A stretch of DNA of 24,784 bases, taken from NCBI GenBank assembly GCA_000969725.1, contig JXSR01S003000.1; one strand, 5' to 3'. Below are positions 1 through 8,559 of this stretch, piece by piece (positions within the stretch are counted from its first letter, which is position 1; each line of letters begins with the position of its first letter). A program made the position numbers and the translations under genes. Under the pieces are notes generated by a model. It was given only the letters and a program-made list of their open reading frames with translations. It had not been told where the DNA came from and did not search any database. This DNA is from Ophiothrix spiculata (Eukaryota; Echinodermata; Ophiuroidea; Amphilepidida; Ophiotrichidae).

Positions 1-398
1 TATGACTTGTTGGACTATTAGGTTCACTTTCATTCCAATTTTGTTCAGTAACTTCCATGATTTTTGGGTATACAGATGGTTATTCATACATTAGCTGCAC
101 ATGTAATTTTAGGTGCAATGTCATATGATATTTCACCGTTTCCGGTGTACCAAATGTTACTGTTGTTTTCTGATCACCTGCAAAAATGTAGAAAGGGTAT
201 TGATATGATTTTTAGACCACATGTAGACAACATGCTGAGCTATATATGTGCCAATTTTCAAGTAGCTACCTTTAACAGAACAAAAGTTCTGATACAGCAG
301 GTAGAACTTTTTGAATGACCCTCGTATATACAAGTCAAGGATACATTCTAGCTACAGAGGTAACCTTGAGGAGGAAAGTGGATCATGAATTGCCACCT
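1..398. other. Unassigned non-coding sequence
   Basis: I see no recognisable gene, RNA or repeat here. The longest open frame (84 codons on the plus strand, from about position 64) has no motif I recognise and looks like chance in AT-rich DNA. It could be intron or intergenic sequence. Confidence 0.4.
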
Positions 399-850
399 TT
401 AAGGCTGGGGTGGTATAAACCATTTTTGTCCTCTTAATTCTCAAACTAATTGCATATATTATATAAAAGTATAATTTTTTAGAAGTGGATTTTACCCTGA
501 ACATGATAGTAGTTTTTGACAAAATTTGTAAATTTTGGCAAAAAATGTCCAAAACAGTATTTTTTCAAAAAATAAGATGAAAATCAAAAATTTTAGGAAA
601 CCCTACCTAGACATTTGTTTCTATACCAAACAGCAAAAAAATGCAAATTTTAGTTACGCTTTCCAGAATTTTGAGGGCAAAAATATGATTTTTGGCCCAA
701 ATCGACATTTGGTCAAAAATCTATATCACCAATATGTTCAGAGTAAAATCCACTTCTAAAAATATATTCTCTTATATGGTTTATTTAATTAGTTTGAGCA
801 TTAGAGTACAAAACCCATTTATGCTAGTTGAAGGTCTACCCCAGCCTTAA
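399..850. mobile_element. Non-autonomous TIR element (MITE), TTAAGGCTGGGG ends
   Basis: The left arm (399-504) and right arm (734-850) are imperfect inverted copies of each other over more than 100 bp. Both run from TTAAGGCTGGGGT inward to a shared AAGTGGATTTTAC block near the AT-rich core. No open frame inside looks like a transposase, so the element would depend on enzymes supplied in trans. Both ends sit in TTAA, which would fit a piggyBac-type duplication. The related copy at 3141 begins at ATAAGG, so a TA duplication (Tc1/mariner-like) is equally possible. Arms and boundaries are seen directly; superfamily is inference. Confidence 0.85.
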
Positions 851-977
851 CCCCCGGAGGATGGTTACAACAGACACTGACACTATATTCTAATGCAAGG
901 ATTGAGGAGCAAATCAAATCGTTATTGGCAGAAGTTATGATTTGTACTTAAAGTTGTATCATGGATGTAATATACTG
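851..977. other. Unassigned spacer between two TIR elements
   Basis: Nothing recognisable. It joins the right end of the TTAAGGCTGGGG element to the left end of the next TIR element. Confidence 0.4.
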
Positions 978-1267
978 ATATACTACAATCTTTGTCAAAA
1001 GTAGTTGGAGCAACATCCGAAAATTGGTGCATTAAAATGCCGCAGTTTTGTAAATTTCCAGGTTCTGAAATTGTCCTTTTTTGGTCAGCAAGGCTTGAGC
1101 CTTCCCCAACCACTAACCCCCTCCCCGCACCCCTGTCTCAATGTTGGTTCCCCCCGTGGACAGAAAACGACAGTTGGTGCTTCAACATTGTATAGGGGGT
1201 ACGGGGGATGCATTTTCTTCAACGACTGTTTTTTGCTCCAACACTTTTGACAAAGATTGTAGTATAT
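978..1267. mobile_element. Short TIR element (MITE), ATATACTACAATC ends
   Basis: The left arm (978-1013) matches the inverted right arm (1233-1267) over about 35 bases. The arms start ATATACTACAATCTTTGTC and continue to GTTGGAGCAA, with one extra A in the left arm. The 290-bp element has no coding capacity of its own; small open frames on both strands are chance readings through a C-rich core. The ends contain TA steps, so a TA target duplication is possible but cannot be told apart from the TIR itself. Family not recognised. Confidence 0.8.
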
Positions 1268-1550
1268 TACCTCCATGGTTGTATTTAACCAATTATTGTG
1301 GTTACACAACTGTTATACCAAGTTCAATGGACCAAGTCAAAACAAAATTGTTTTGGTGTGGCAAAGTGTGTCAATAAGATGTTAAGTTTCGCTGTAAACA
1401 AGTCACAAATTTGGGGAGGTGGCCGTGGGAGATTTATTTTTACCTTATTTGATAAGATCACATTTTGAATATTAAGGTTACTTGCAGTCTATTCTAACAT
1501 TAGCTCTTTATTCATTTTATGAGTCTTTCTGTATATTTTGGTTCCTATAC
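1268..1550. other. Unassigned non-coding sequence
   Basis: No gene or clear repeat seen. One isolated TTAAGG occurs near 1475 but has no inverted partner nearby. Confidence 0.4.
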
Positions 1551-1552
1551 AT

Positions 1553-1915
1553 GTAGGCCCCTGGGAGGGGTACTTAGTACAAAAGTGATTACGGGGATGT
1601 GCCTCGAAGATAGGATAGCAAAATCAGGGTAGTTGGTATACCAATGGGTCCTTTTTCTTTGCAAAATGTGGTATTTTGATGGGTCAATTTTTCCAAAAAT
1701 TCAAAACTTCCGCCAAAATGGTGCAAATCTGGGATTTTTTTCAAATTTTCAAACAAAAATCAGAAAATTTGTGATTCGATCGATTTTTGTATAAATTTGA
1801 CTTAAAGTTTGGGCGATTTAGTATACGGATGGGTCTCTTTTTCAAATTTCCCAGCGGCAGTACCAAAATCAAAGTTTAGTACCACCCCCCCCCCCCTCCG
1901 GGTGTAGGCCACTGC
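1553..1915. repeat. Dispersed repeat with GTAGGCC/GGGAGGGG-type ends and C12 tract
   Basis: The left edge (about 1553-1582) reads GTAGGCCCCTGGGAGGGG then TACTTAGTAC. The right edge (about 1870-1910), read on the other strand, is GGCCTACACCCGGAGGGG, a long G run, then TGGTACTAAAC. They resemble a degenerate inverted pair. Inside, a phrase like GTATAC..ATGGGTC..CTTTTTC occurs twice (about 1636 and 1820). A run of 12 C lies at 1885-1896. It is probably an old interspersed element; boundaries are approximate. Confidence 0.45.
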
Positions 1916-2089
1916 TGAATTATTTTGATACAAATCGAAACATTAAAAAGTAGCTTTGTGAAATGTGTATGTACTTCCTTTAACAAGTGAGTTACTCAAG
2001 TGCTAAGCTTTGTATACAGTGGCAAAACTCAGAAAGTGTAGAGAATTGTTGGTCCTTATGTTACATTCAAGATCAGGGCCGATTTCACT

Positions 2090-2383
2090 AACATTTACGA
2101 TGGTCGCTTATATAACCCCGTTTTGTTCGCTCACTCCAAAAATGATCACTACGTAGCGACTATTTTTTTCAATAGGTAGATATCATTTTTGTCTCGCTTG
2201 AAAATTTTCAGAAGAGACATAGCGATGCAATTTTCTGTCCGGTGTCCAATGTCCGGCGTCCGGAGCGTATCTCAAAAATATGCATGCCCTAAGTTGATGA
2301 TATTTGGTGATTGGGTAGGCCTGGTGCCAATCTAGATCCAGCAACATTTTCGTCGCAAAATATGCTAATTAAGTACCTAATTT
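2090..2383. repeat. Satellite-like block with GTCCGG phrases and a diverged first repeat unit
   Basis: From about 2235 the sequence contains GTCCGGTGTCC and GTCCGGCGTCCGGAG phrases. These lead into a unit (about 2281-2383) that is a diverged version of the two perfect 162-bp units that follow: it shares TTTGGTGxxTGGGTAGG and GCAAAATATGCTxATTAAG. The upstream part (2090-2235) holds no recognisable gene. The order suggests an old tandem array of which only the last duplication is young. Confidence 0.6.
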
Positions 2384-2707
2384 GCATAATTTATGCGTAA
2401 AATGCTTTAAATGGCATATTTTACAAACCGTGCACCCTACATTCATGAAATTTGGTGGGTAGGTGGGGATAGAGCTGCTCTTATGCCAGCTGCAATTTGA
2501 GCGCAAAATATGCTTATTAAGTACCTAATTTATGCATAAAATGTAGCATAATTTATGCGTAAAATGCTTTAAATGGCATATTTTACAAACCGTGCACCCT
2601 ACATTCATGAAATTTGGTGGGTAGGTGGGGATAGAGCTGCTCTTATGCCAGCTGCAATTTGAGCGCAAAATATGCTTATTAAGTACCTAATTTATGCATA
2701 AAATGTA
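2384..2707 (+). repeat. Two identical 162-bp tandem units
   Basis: Unit 1 is 2384-2545 and unit 2 is 2546-2707. By eye they are identical at every base, starting GCATAATTTATGCGTAAAATG and ending GCATAAAATGTA. Each unit contains the pieces ACAAACCGTGCACC and GGTGGGTAGGTGGGG. A diverged relative precedes them. Lack of differences implies recent duplication, gene conversion or an assembly artefact. Confidence 0.9.
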
Positions 2708-2710
2708 GCT

Positions 2711-3025
2711 TATTTTTCAACTTCAAAAGTGTCAATGGTGACCCTGTCGTCCGACCTTTCCCTGGGGGTCAAAGGTCAAAAAAGAGGTCAAATTTTCAAC
2801 TTTGTCCGAATTGAAAGGTTTAGGTGTCAAATTGTACGTCTTGGACCAGCGATCAAAAGTGTCAATGGTAACCCTGTCGTCCGACCTTTCCCTTGGGGTC
2901 AAAGGTCAAAAAATGACCTTTCCCTTGGGGTCAAATTTTTAACTTTGTCCTATTTCAAAGATTAAGGTGTCAAATTGTGTGTCTTGGACCAGCGATCAAA
3001 AGTGCCAATGGGACCCTGTTGTATG
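2711..3025 (+). repeat. Tandem repeat, period about 130 bp, with a small internal duplication
   Basis: The phrase CAAAAGTGYCAATGG begins at 2724, 2854 and 2997, each followed by a gACCCTG..GT..GACCTTTCCC stretch and then GGTCAAAGGTCAAA in the first two. The second unit is longer by about 13 bp net because TGACCTTTCCCTTGGGGTCAAA is partly repeated inside it. The third unit breaks off near 3030. The open frame of 78 codons across it is only a consequence of the repeat. Confidence 0.85.
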
Positions 3026-3093
3026 ACCTTTCCCTTGGGATCCACCCCACAACTGAATGATTAAGTAGATGGTCGATACGCAGGCGAGACTAC

Positions 3094-3107
3094 TGGTTCG
3101 CGAACCA
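3094..3107. repeat. 14-bp perfect palindrome TGGTTCGCGAACCA
   Basis: The sequence equals its own reverse complement. It lies in otherwise unassigned sequence (3030-3140) between the tandem block and the broken MITE. It could be a protein-binding site or chance. Confidence 0.3.
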
Positions 3108-3140
3108 TCTTGTTGGAGTAAGCGATCATAACAGGGGTTA

Positions 3141-3360
3141 TAAGGCTGGTGTAGACCTTCAAATGGCATAAACCATTTTTGTACTCTAACTCTCAAACTA
3201 CATGTAATTGAATAAGCTATATAAAAGTATACATTTCTAGAAGCAGATTTTTACCCTGAACATGATGATGGTATCATTTTTTGACCAAAAATGTCAATTT
3301 AAGCAAAAAATGTCAAAAAACAAATGTTTTGCCCTAAAAATTTATGGAAAGCCTAACTAA
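3141..3360 (+). mobile_element. Truncated copy of the TTAAGGCTGGGG MITE (left part only)
   Basis: This follows the left arm and part of the core of the 399-850 element: TAAGGCTGGTGTAGACC, CATAAACCATTTTTGT, then AGATTTTTACCCTGAACATG and a core related up to CTAACTAAAG at about 3360. The matching right arm does not appear before the reverse-transcriptase fragment that follows, nor after it. The first base pairs are aTAAGG rather than TTAAGG, which argues that only TA is shared among copies. Confidence 0.8.
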
Positions 3361-3834
3361 AGAAACAGAAGTCAAAAGCAGATGGAAAGAAAGCTTTGAA
3401 GAACTGTTCAACAAAGCCAGTCCTGATGATAGATCAATTCTCTAGATGATTCCCCCAATTCCAAGTAATGAAGAAGAACCTAACATCCTGTTAGAGGAAG
3501 TACGCTTGGCCATAAAACACCTAAAAACAGGGAAGTCTCCAGGTTTTGATGGAATCACTGCAGAAGAACTGAATGCAACCGGTGAACCAGGAGTTATTAC
3601 AAATTATGTAATAAGATATGGGCCACAGAGGAAGACTATGGAAGAGCTGTAATTGTGCCTATTTTCAAGAAAAAGGACAAGCTGGAGTATTCTGCAGCAT
3701 ATTTCACAAGAGAATGCAAACACAGACTGAAAATATTCTTGGGATTCACTGGCAGAAGCACTGTTGATCAACTTTTCACTCTACGGCAGCTTTCAGAAAA
3801 GTACAACGATAAACAAAAACCACTCTACTGTTGC
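3359..3834 (+). pseudogene. 5' fragment of decayed non-LTR reverse transcriptase (RTE-like LINE)
   Basis: The reverse transcriptase would copy LINE RNA into DNA at a nicked target. Readable blocks, over several frames, are SRWKESFEELF, then LKTGKSPGFDGITAEEL (RT block with KSPGxDGI), AVIVPIFKKKD, and GRSTVDQLFTLRQLSEKY leading to KPLYCCY. An in-frame TAG lies at 3443-3445. A frame change falls near 3620 and a deletion after KKKDKLEYS removes the usual conserved segment. No endonuclease domain precedes it, so this copy is 5' truncated. It stops where a TIR element inserted just before the catalytic-aspartate block, which resumes at about 5280. The RTE/BovB-like assignment rests mainly on the C-terminal piece; clade is inference. 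Confidence 0.85.
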
Positions 3835-3862
3835 TATATCGCTCATTCCGAAAAATCGGGTG

Positions 3863-4111
3863 CACTGTTAGAACGTTGGGCAAATAATTTACCCAACGTT
3901 GGTTCAACTATGAACAACCCAACTTCTGGGTAAATAATTACCAAGGTTGCGTACAATGTTGGCTAATTACCTAACTGTTGGGTAAACGTTTTAGCTAATT
4001 ACCCAAATATTGGGTAAAATTTCATCAACAGTTGGTTAATATTATTTACCCAACAATTGGGTTGTTCATAGTTTAACCAACGCTAAAAAATTGCCCAACA
4101 GTATAACAGTG
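3863..4111. mobile_element. Nested 249-bp TIR element, CACTGTTA ends, TG duplication
   Basis: It begins CACTGTTAGAACGTTGGGC and ends GCCCAACAGTATAACAGTG. About 60 bases at each end are imperfect inverse copies, sharing AACTATGAACAACCCAA. It interrupts the left TIR of the surrounding element. Comparison with the intact right TIR (…CGGGTGCCAA) shows the empty site directly: left flank …GGGTG, right flank TGCC…, so exactly TG was duplicated. CACTR ends with a short 2-3 bp duplication would suit a CMC/EnSpm-like family; that assignment is inference. The interior is rich in the phrase ACCCAAC / GTTGGGT in both directions. Confidence 0.88.
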
Positions 4112-4281
4112 TGCCAATGCAGTTGAAAAAAATGAAAAAATAAAGTTGCTCAAATATTTTTCTTTTAAGCATTTTTTATTAGTAACCTAGTCATGGATAT
4201 TGAATCCAAGTGATTTGTCAACACCACTTCTATATTTTTTCTCTTACAAAGACTTACCCATTTTTACGTGGTGGGCAATGG

Positions 4282-4865
4282 GTGAGCTACGTTACCTGCT
4301 CAATTTTTAAGTATTGATACTCGCCAATTTTTTGCATTTGTAGGCAAGTGTATCCTTCATATGCACTGTTCGTGCATAGAAAAGTCATGAAACGGTAGTT
4401 ATATATAAGTTCTGTAGAGGTCAGTAGTAACGTAGATCACGGTAACGTAGGTCACTATTTTTGCATGTTTTAATGCACAAAACATACATTAGACCATTTA
4501 CTTAGTAAATTCTAATATAAACGAAGTAGTAGTGTATATCTCTATCACATACTAAAATGGAATTGCTTTCGATACTGGCAGGAAGGCCTTTGGCAAGCAA
4601 TGCACCACCTGGGTTATCAAATGAAAACCATCAACCTACTAAGGTTACTGAGATATATGGTTACGTAACTCACATTTCTTAACATAGTCGGTTCAAATTT
4701 TCATGTTCAACACTTTCTTTCGTCAAACATGAATAAACTTGACATTTTCTATTATGGTTTTCAAATTCACTGGAATGTTTGCTGTCAGCATACTTAAATT
4801 TTGTTGGAATTGCTGTTTTTCCCCCATCAAATAATGGTATGCCAAACTTAAGTTACGTAGCTCAC
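4282..4865. repeat. Five dispersed copies of a GTWACGTARNTCAC motif
   Basis: Copies are at 4282-4295 (minus: GTAACGTAGCTCAC), 4427-4440 (GTAACGTAGATCAC), 4442-4455 (GTAACGTAGGTCAC), 4660-4673 (GTTACGTAACTCAC) and 4852-4865 (GTTACGTAGCTCAC). All lie in the inserted TIR element. They could be transposase-binding sites or a host-factor site; nothing in the sequence decides. Confidence 0.75.
4565..4640 (+). pseudogene. Captured 76-bp reverse-transcriptase fragment inside the TIR element
   Basis: This matches 5292-5367 of the host LINE at 75 of 76 bases, including the same frame-breaking GATACTGGCAGG junction. It starts sharply at GCTTTCG and ends after CAACCTACT. Because it shares the lesion, it was copied after the LINE had decayed. 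It has no coding role by itself. Confidence 0.88.
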
Positions 4866-5279
4866 ACGATGTTGGTGGAAAATGAATTTCATTTTTGAAT
4901 TTTTAATATGGTTGGAAAGATGTCATCAAATTTGAAAATCATTGTTCAGATACAAAATGCTGATCGTTTATCTGTTTAAAAATTATTATAGGCTTGAAAA
5001 AGTATTATATACTAAAAGAAAATGAGCATGTCCAAAAGTAACACTTTTGCGATGGAAACTCATTTTTAGCTATTTTTCATGTTTTTCGCTACTTTGAAGG
5101 CATAAATCAGAGTCATAATGGCATTAAAAGTATGACAAACCATATATGACCAAGTAGATTTTGACAAGCCCTACCCGAAAATTGCAGTATTGGAAGAGAT
5201 AAAGGCACTGGAAGGTTTTTGTGGACAAAAGAACGTAAAACATGCTATTGGCACCCGATTTTTCGGAATGAGCGATATA

Positions 5280-6366
5280 CACTATCAAAAAGCTTTCGAT
5301 ACTGGCAGGAAGGCCTTTGGCAAGCAATGCACCACCTGGGTTATCCAATGAAAACCATCAACCTACTGAGAGCTCTCTATGTAACATCACAAAGCATTGT
5401 AAGAGTAAGTGGAGACATAACATCATGGTTCAGAACAAAAACCGGAGTCCGTCAAGGATGTATACTATCACCTCAACTCAGTCTTCAACATCTTATTAAA
5501 GCTTGTACTACATCTGGCGATTCAAGACGAACTGATCGGGGCAAAGGTAAATGGACAATACATTAACAACCTCCGCTTTGCAGATGATATTGTAGTCTTG
5601 GCCGATTCCAAAGAAGATCTCAGTTCCTAGTCTCCAAAGTCGACTCTTTCAGCAAACGGTTTGGATTGACAATCAATATCAGCAAAACTGAAGTGCAAGT
5701 AATAAACAGAGAAAAAGTCTCAATTGACATAAAGATTGATGGAATCTTTGAATCAAGTAGAAAACTTTATTTACCCGGGAGGAGTTATATCAGAAAACCC
5801 AACAAGCATAAATGACATCAAAAGGAGAATTGGACTGGCAATGGGAGCAATGCAAAAATTGAATCCAATTTGGAGTTCTAAGGATATCAGACATGCGACC
5901 AAACTTAAACTACACAGAGTGTTAATTCTTTCAATAGTAACATACTGTGCGGAAACGTGGACAATGAAGAAAGCAGATCAACAAAGACTAAGATCTTTTG
6001 AAATGGTTTGCTTACGCAAAATACTGGGGGTCACCCTAGGTGACAGAATCAGAAACACTGACATCAGAGAAAGGCTCAATTACTCTAAAGACATTATTTC
6101 AACCATCACGACAAAGAAACTGAAATATTTTGACCATATAAAGAGAATGTCAAATGATCGATACCCAAAGATTTTACTAGACGGACAAGTAGAGTGCAAC
6201 AGACCAAGAGGAAGAGCGGAGAAAAAGTGATTAGAAGATATCAGGCAGTTCTGCGATGATAACAGCATCACCAACATTGCAGCAGCAGGCCACCTGGCAT
6301 ACAACAGAGAAGACTGGAGGCGTATGATTGTTGGGAAGCCATCTCCAAGACCCTTTGGAGGAAACG
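5280..6366 (+). pseudogene. 3' fragment of decayed non-LTR reverse transcriptase (RTE-like LINE)
   Basis: This continues the fragment interrupted at 3834. Blocks in order are YQKAFDT (metal-binding aspartate block), then after a frameshift a GYPMKTINLLRALY segment, GVRQGCILSP near 5440-5475, and LRFADDIVVLAD near 5572-5605, the catalytic FADD box. Next come GLTINISKTEVQ and, in another frame from about 5739, NFIYPGG, AETWTMKK, FEMVCLRKILGV and LKYFDHIKRM. TGA at 6228-6230 replaces an expected tryptophan, after which LEDIRQF and EDWRRMIVGKPS continue. The C-terminal layout resembles RTE/BovB-type elements. At least three frame changes and one stop make it inactive. Confidence 0.87.
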
Positions 6367-6375
6367 TTTGTGACC

Positions 6376-6395
6376 AAAAAAATCGCGATTTTTTT
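6376..6395. repeat. 20-bp perfect palindrome A7-TCGCGA-T7
   Basis: Seven A, TCGCGA and seven T form an exact palindrome about 10 bases after the last recognisable LINE codon. It could be part of the LINE 3' end or a chance structure. Confidence 0.5.
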
Positions 6396-6532
6396 CCCTT
6401 TAAATGGCCACAGAACATAGCATAAACATTTTATCAACGAGTTTGTTGTTGAAAATGGTGCTCACTGGTGGGATCAAGACATGCAGGTGTTTAAAGATTA
6501 AGATCATTGCCCAAATACTGAATAAAGTTCAT

Positions 6533-6868
6533 GTAACGTTCGGTAACATTTATGATATCGCACAGAAATGTTTTTTTGCTCCAAAAGACTTCAAAGTAAA
6601 AATTCTCTGACATGTTAGCAAATTTTTTATTGCGCTTTTCACAGATGATGGGTAACATATTTACAAATACTTCATAAAAGTGGTGGTAGGAAATTCTATC
6701 GTCAGGATTTCTTTTAATGCAATGTTTTATTTGGTAACGTATGGTAACGTTTGTGACATTTTGGTGTAACTTTTTGCACATGTTTTAATTCAAAAATGTA
6801 ACAAACGTTAGTACCAAAAAGTTGCACCAAAATGTCACAAACGTTACCAAAAAGTTACACCAAAATGT
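6533..6868. repeat. GTAACGTT-rich segment with a 34-nt inverted repeat
   Basis: The arms 6743-6776 (GGTAACGTTTGTGACATTTT...) and 6815-6848 are inverse copies at 33 of 34 bases, around a 38-nt loop. The right arm is followed by a direct partial copy (CAAAAAGTTACACCAAAATG) up to about 6868. Further GTAACGTT/GGTAAC phrases occur at 6533-6546 and 6733-6740. This looks like a fold-back end of a non-autonomous element; the other end is not identified. Confidence 0.7.
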
Positions 6869-7290
6869 GTCCAAATAGATCATAATTCAAAACAATGTTG
6901 CATTTAGATGAATAAATGTTGTAAAAACATCCTGAAATCCAAAATAATTAAAATTTTGCGAAATATATGTGAACATTTATGTAATTTCTTCAGTAATTTT
7001 TTTCATTGAGTGAGGTCAAATTTTGTCTTTGCGTTTTGCCAAAAATCTACGGTTCTGGACTTAATATATTTAAGCTATTTGGTCAATAGAAAGCGATAAC
7101 ACTTCTTTAACAGGTTTGCTAAACTTTTTGTGATAGTTTGGTGTAAAACACCCATCACGTAATACAATGTGAGGAAAAATAAGACGTTAAATTTCTGCGC
7201 AAAACACCAGATAACCCCGGAAGTGAACCATTAAGCAACACGTGCCTATTGTTAGATATATATATATAATTGATAAAACTTCAGTTGATC
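6869..7290. other. Unassigned AT-rich sequence
   Basis: No gene or clear repeat seen. A short alternating TA run lies near 7255-7268. Confidence 0.4.
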
Positions 7291-7296
7291 AACACG

Positions 7297-7360
7297 AAGT
7301 GTAATTGTTAGGACTACACTTTTTTTCGCAAAAATCACAGGTTCGAGTCCTACCGACACC
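7297..7360 (+). repeat. tRNA-like 3' end with perfect B box; possible SINE relic
   Basis: GGTTCGAGTCC at 7340-7350 matches the internal RNA polymerase III B-box consensus, and the following TACCGACACC looks like the 3' strand of a T arm and acceptor. The T stem is broken (CACAGG against CCTACC) and no matching GGTGTCG acceptor strand occurs about 70 bases upstream, so it is not an intact tRNA gene. A perfect 7-bp stem (AAGTGTA / TACACTT, 7297-7321) runs into a T tract just upstream. A decayed tRNA or tRNA-derived SINE piece is most likely. Confidence 0.4.
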
Positions 7361-8159
7361 TTTATTTTATTTATTTTTAAACCAAAGTATTATTTTTTCC
7401 ATCATATTAGATTGATATTCCTTCAATAAACTATTTTTACAAAAGAATTTCTTTAGATAAACATGATAAAATCATTTCCCAATAGCCTGTAAAATGATAT
7501 GCACAGTGGATGCACATAACATGTCCCAGTCAGTGTAATCGTAACGACCCTGTTAATGAGCTCATTAGGCCAAAAAAAGAAACAAGTTTGTTTCTGGTAA
7601 CACGCGCGCGTTTCTGTTAAGTTACATATTTCCCGCATTATTTTTTTTTTCGTATTTCGTATCAAAACAAATCTTATTGTTGATTAATAAAACAATTCTG
7701 TGAAATAGAAGGGCGGCTAAAGTTATAAACATAACTTTTATGGTTAATAATGATACAGTCAACCAGCGGGTCATTTAAAAGTACGTTATTTTCTTTTCTA
7801 GGCAAACCAAAGTGATATTACACTCTGTCTGATTTTTACCGGTGATGAAAAATTGAAAATTGTTTTGAAATTCACAATTAATGCCACAATTTGATAATTA
7901 GGCTTCCAAATTCATCATATATGACCAGATAGTACCTCAATTTTCCTTAAACATAGATATTTTCATCGTTCAAATCCAGAATGATGATAAAAATGTGGAA
8001 TTTTAAACTACAATTTTATAGAAAATTATTTCTCAAAATTATCTTTGAAAAATTGCGTATTCTCACTTCAAATAACCAGGACACTCGTCATAATTTGGTA
8101 ACACACAAAACAAAGGCTCGTTTTTCATGTCATTTGATTATTTTCTGAGAAAATTACTT
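7361..8159. other. Unassigned AT-rich sequence
   Basis: Nothing recognisable apart from a short CGCGCGCG run near 7603-7610. No coding or RNA signal seen. Confidence 0.4.
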
Positions 8160-8559
8160 GAAACGGTCAAATCCACGAAAATAAGGTGGGTTTGTCAATT
8201 TGTTAGAGGCAAAATGTCGAAGTTTAAAATCTTCTGTGGAGAAGGCTTCGTTAGCGATCAATAACTCTTTTGTCTACCAATGTGATTAGCCAGTCAAGTG
8301 TGCAGCAAATTGCGCGGTGATAAACGTGGTTCAATTGAATATTCCTGGCACATGGTCTGTATAATCTGCACGTGGTTGCATCTTGCCCTGTTTGAATTTC
8401 CGAACTTGCAACAGAAAACCCTACATTTCAGGTATAAATTTGACGGTGTTAAACAAGCAGGATACTTCTCATTTTCAGTGAAATGAATAATAAATATCTT
8501 GTTTGCACATTTATGTTAGTTAGAAATGGTAACATTACCGGAAACGGTCAAGTCCACGA
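8160..8559 (+). repeat. Pair of 19-bp direct repeats GAAACGGTCAARTCCACGA
   Basis: Copies at 8160-8178 and 8541-8559 differ at one base. The sequences around them differ, so this is not a simple segmental duplication. The stretch between has no recognised gene. Confidence 0.45.

Larger units (their letters stand above)
3835..5279. mobile_element. 1.45-kb TIR element inserted in the LINE, with nested element and captured LINE piece
   Basis: The left TIR (3835-3862, TATATCGCTCATTCCG...) is the exact inverse of the right TIR (5248-5279). If the nested element at 3863-4111 is removed, the identity extends to 32 bp. The element splits the reverse transcriptase between the CCY and QKAFD blocks. The ends contain TATA, so a TA target duplication is likely but overlaps the TIR. 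Without the nested insert it is about 1.2 kb, with no transposase-like frame, so it is non-autonomous. Inside are five copies of a GTWACGTARNTCAC motif and a 76-bp copy of the host LINE (4565-4640). Confidence 0.88.

Noticed and set aside
64..318. 84-codon open frame at the left edge
   Set aside because: No motif, no family resemblance and no splice context; this length is expected by chance.
399..850. Firm piggyBac assignment from TTAA flanks
   Set aside because: A related copy starts in ATAAGG and the TIR does not begin with the usual CCC-type bases, so TA is as likely.
922..1377. Six overlapping open frames within the second TIR element
   Set aside because: They lie across the inverted repeats and the C-rich core; none is consistent with a protein family.
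2729..2965. 78-codon open frame
   Set aside because: It is a by-product of the roughly 130-bp tandem repeat, so repeated peptide phrases do not indicate a gene.
2384..3025. CRISPR-like array
   Set aside because: The repeats are long, adjacent and without unique spacers, in eukaryotic-looking DNA; ordinary tandem repeats explain them.
4565..4640. Independent LINE insertion inside the TIR element
   Set aside because: It has no tail or target duplication and shares the local LINE's private lesion, so copying from the flank is simpler.
6080..6437. Minus-strand open frames of 68-112 codons
   Set aside because: They are antisense shadows of the reverse-transcriptase fragment on the plus strand.
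7288..7360. Functional tRNA gene
   Set aside because: The B box is perfect, but the T stem has mismatches and the acceptor stem has no 5' partner.
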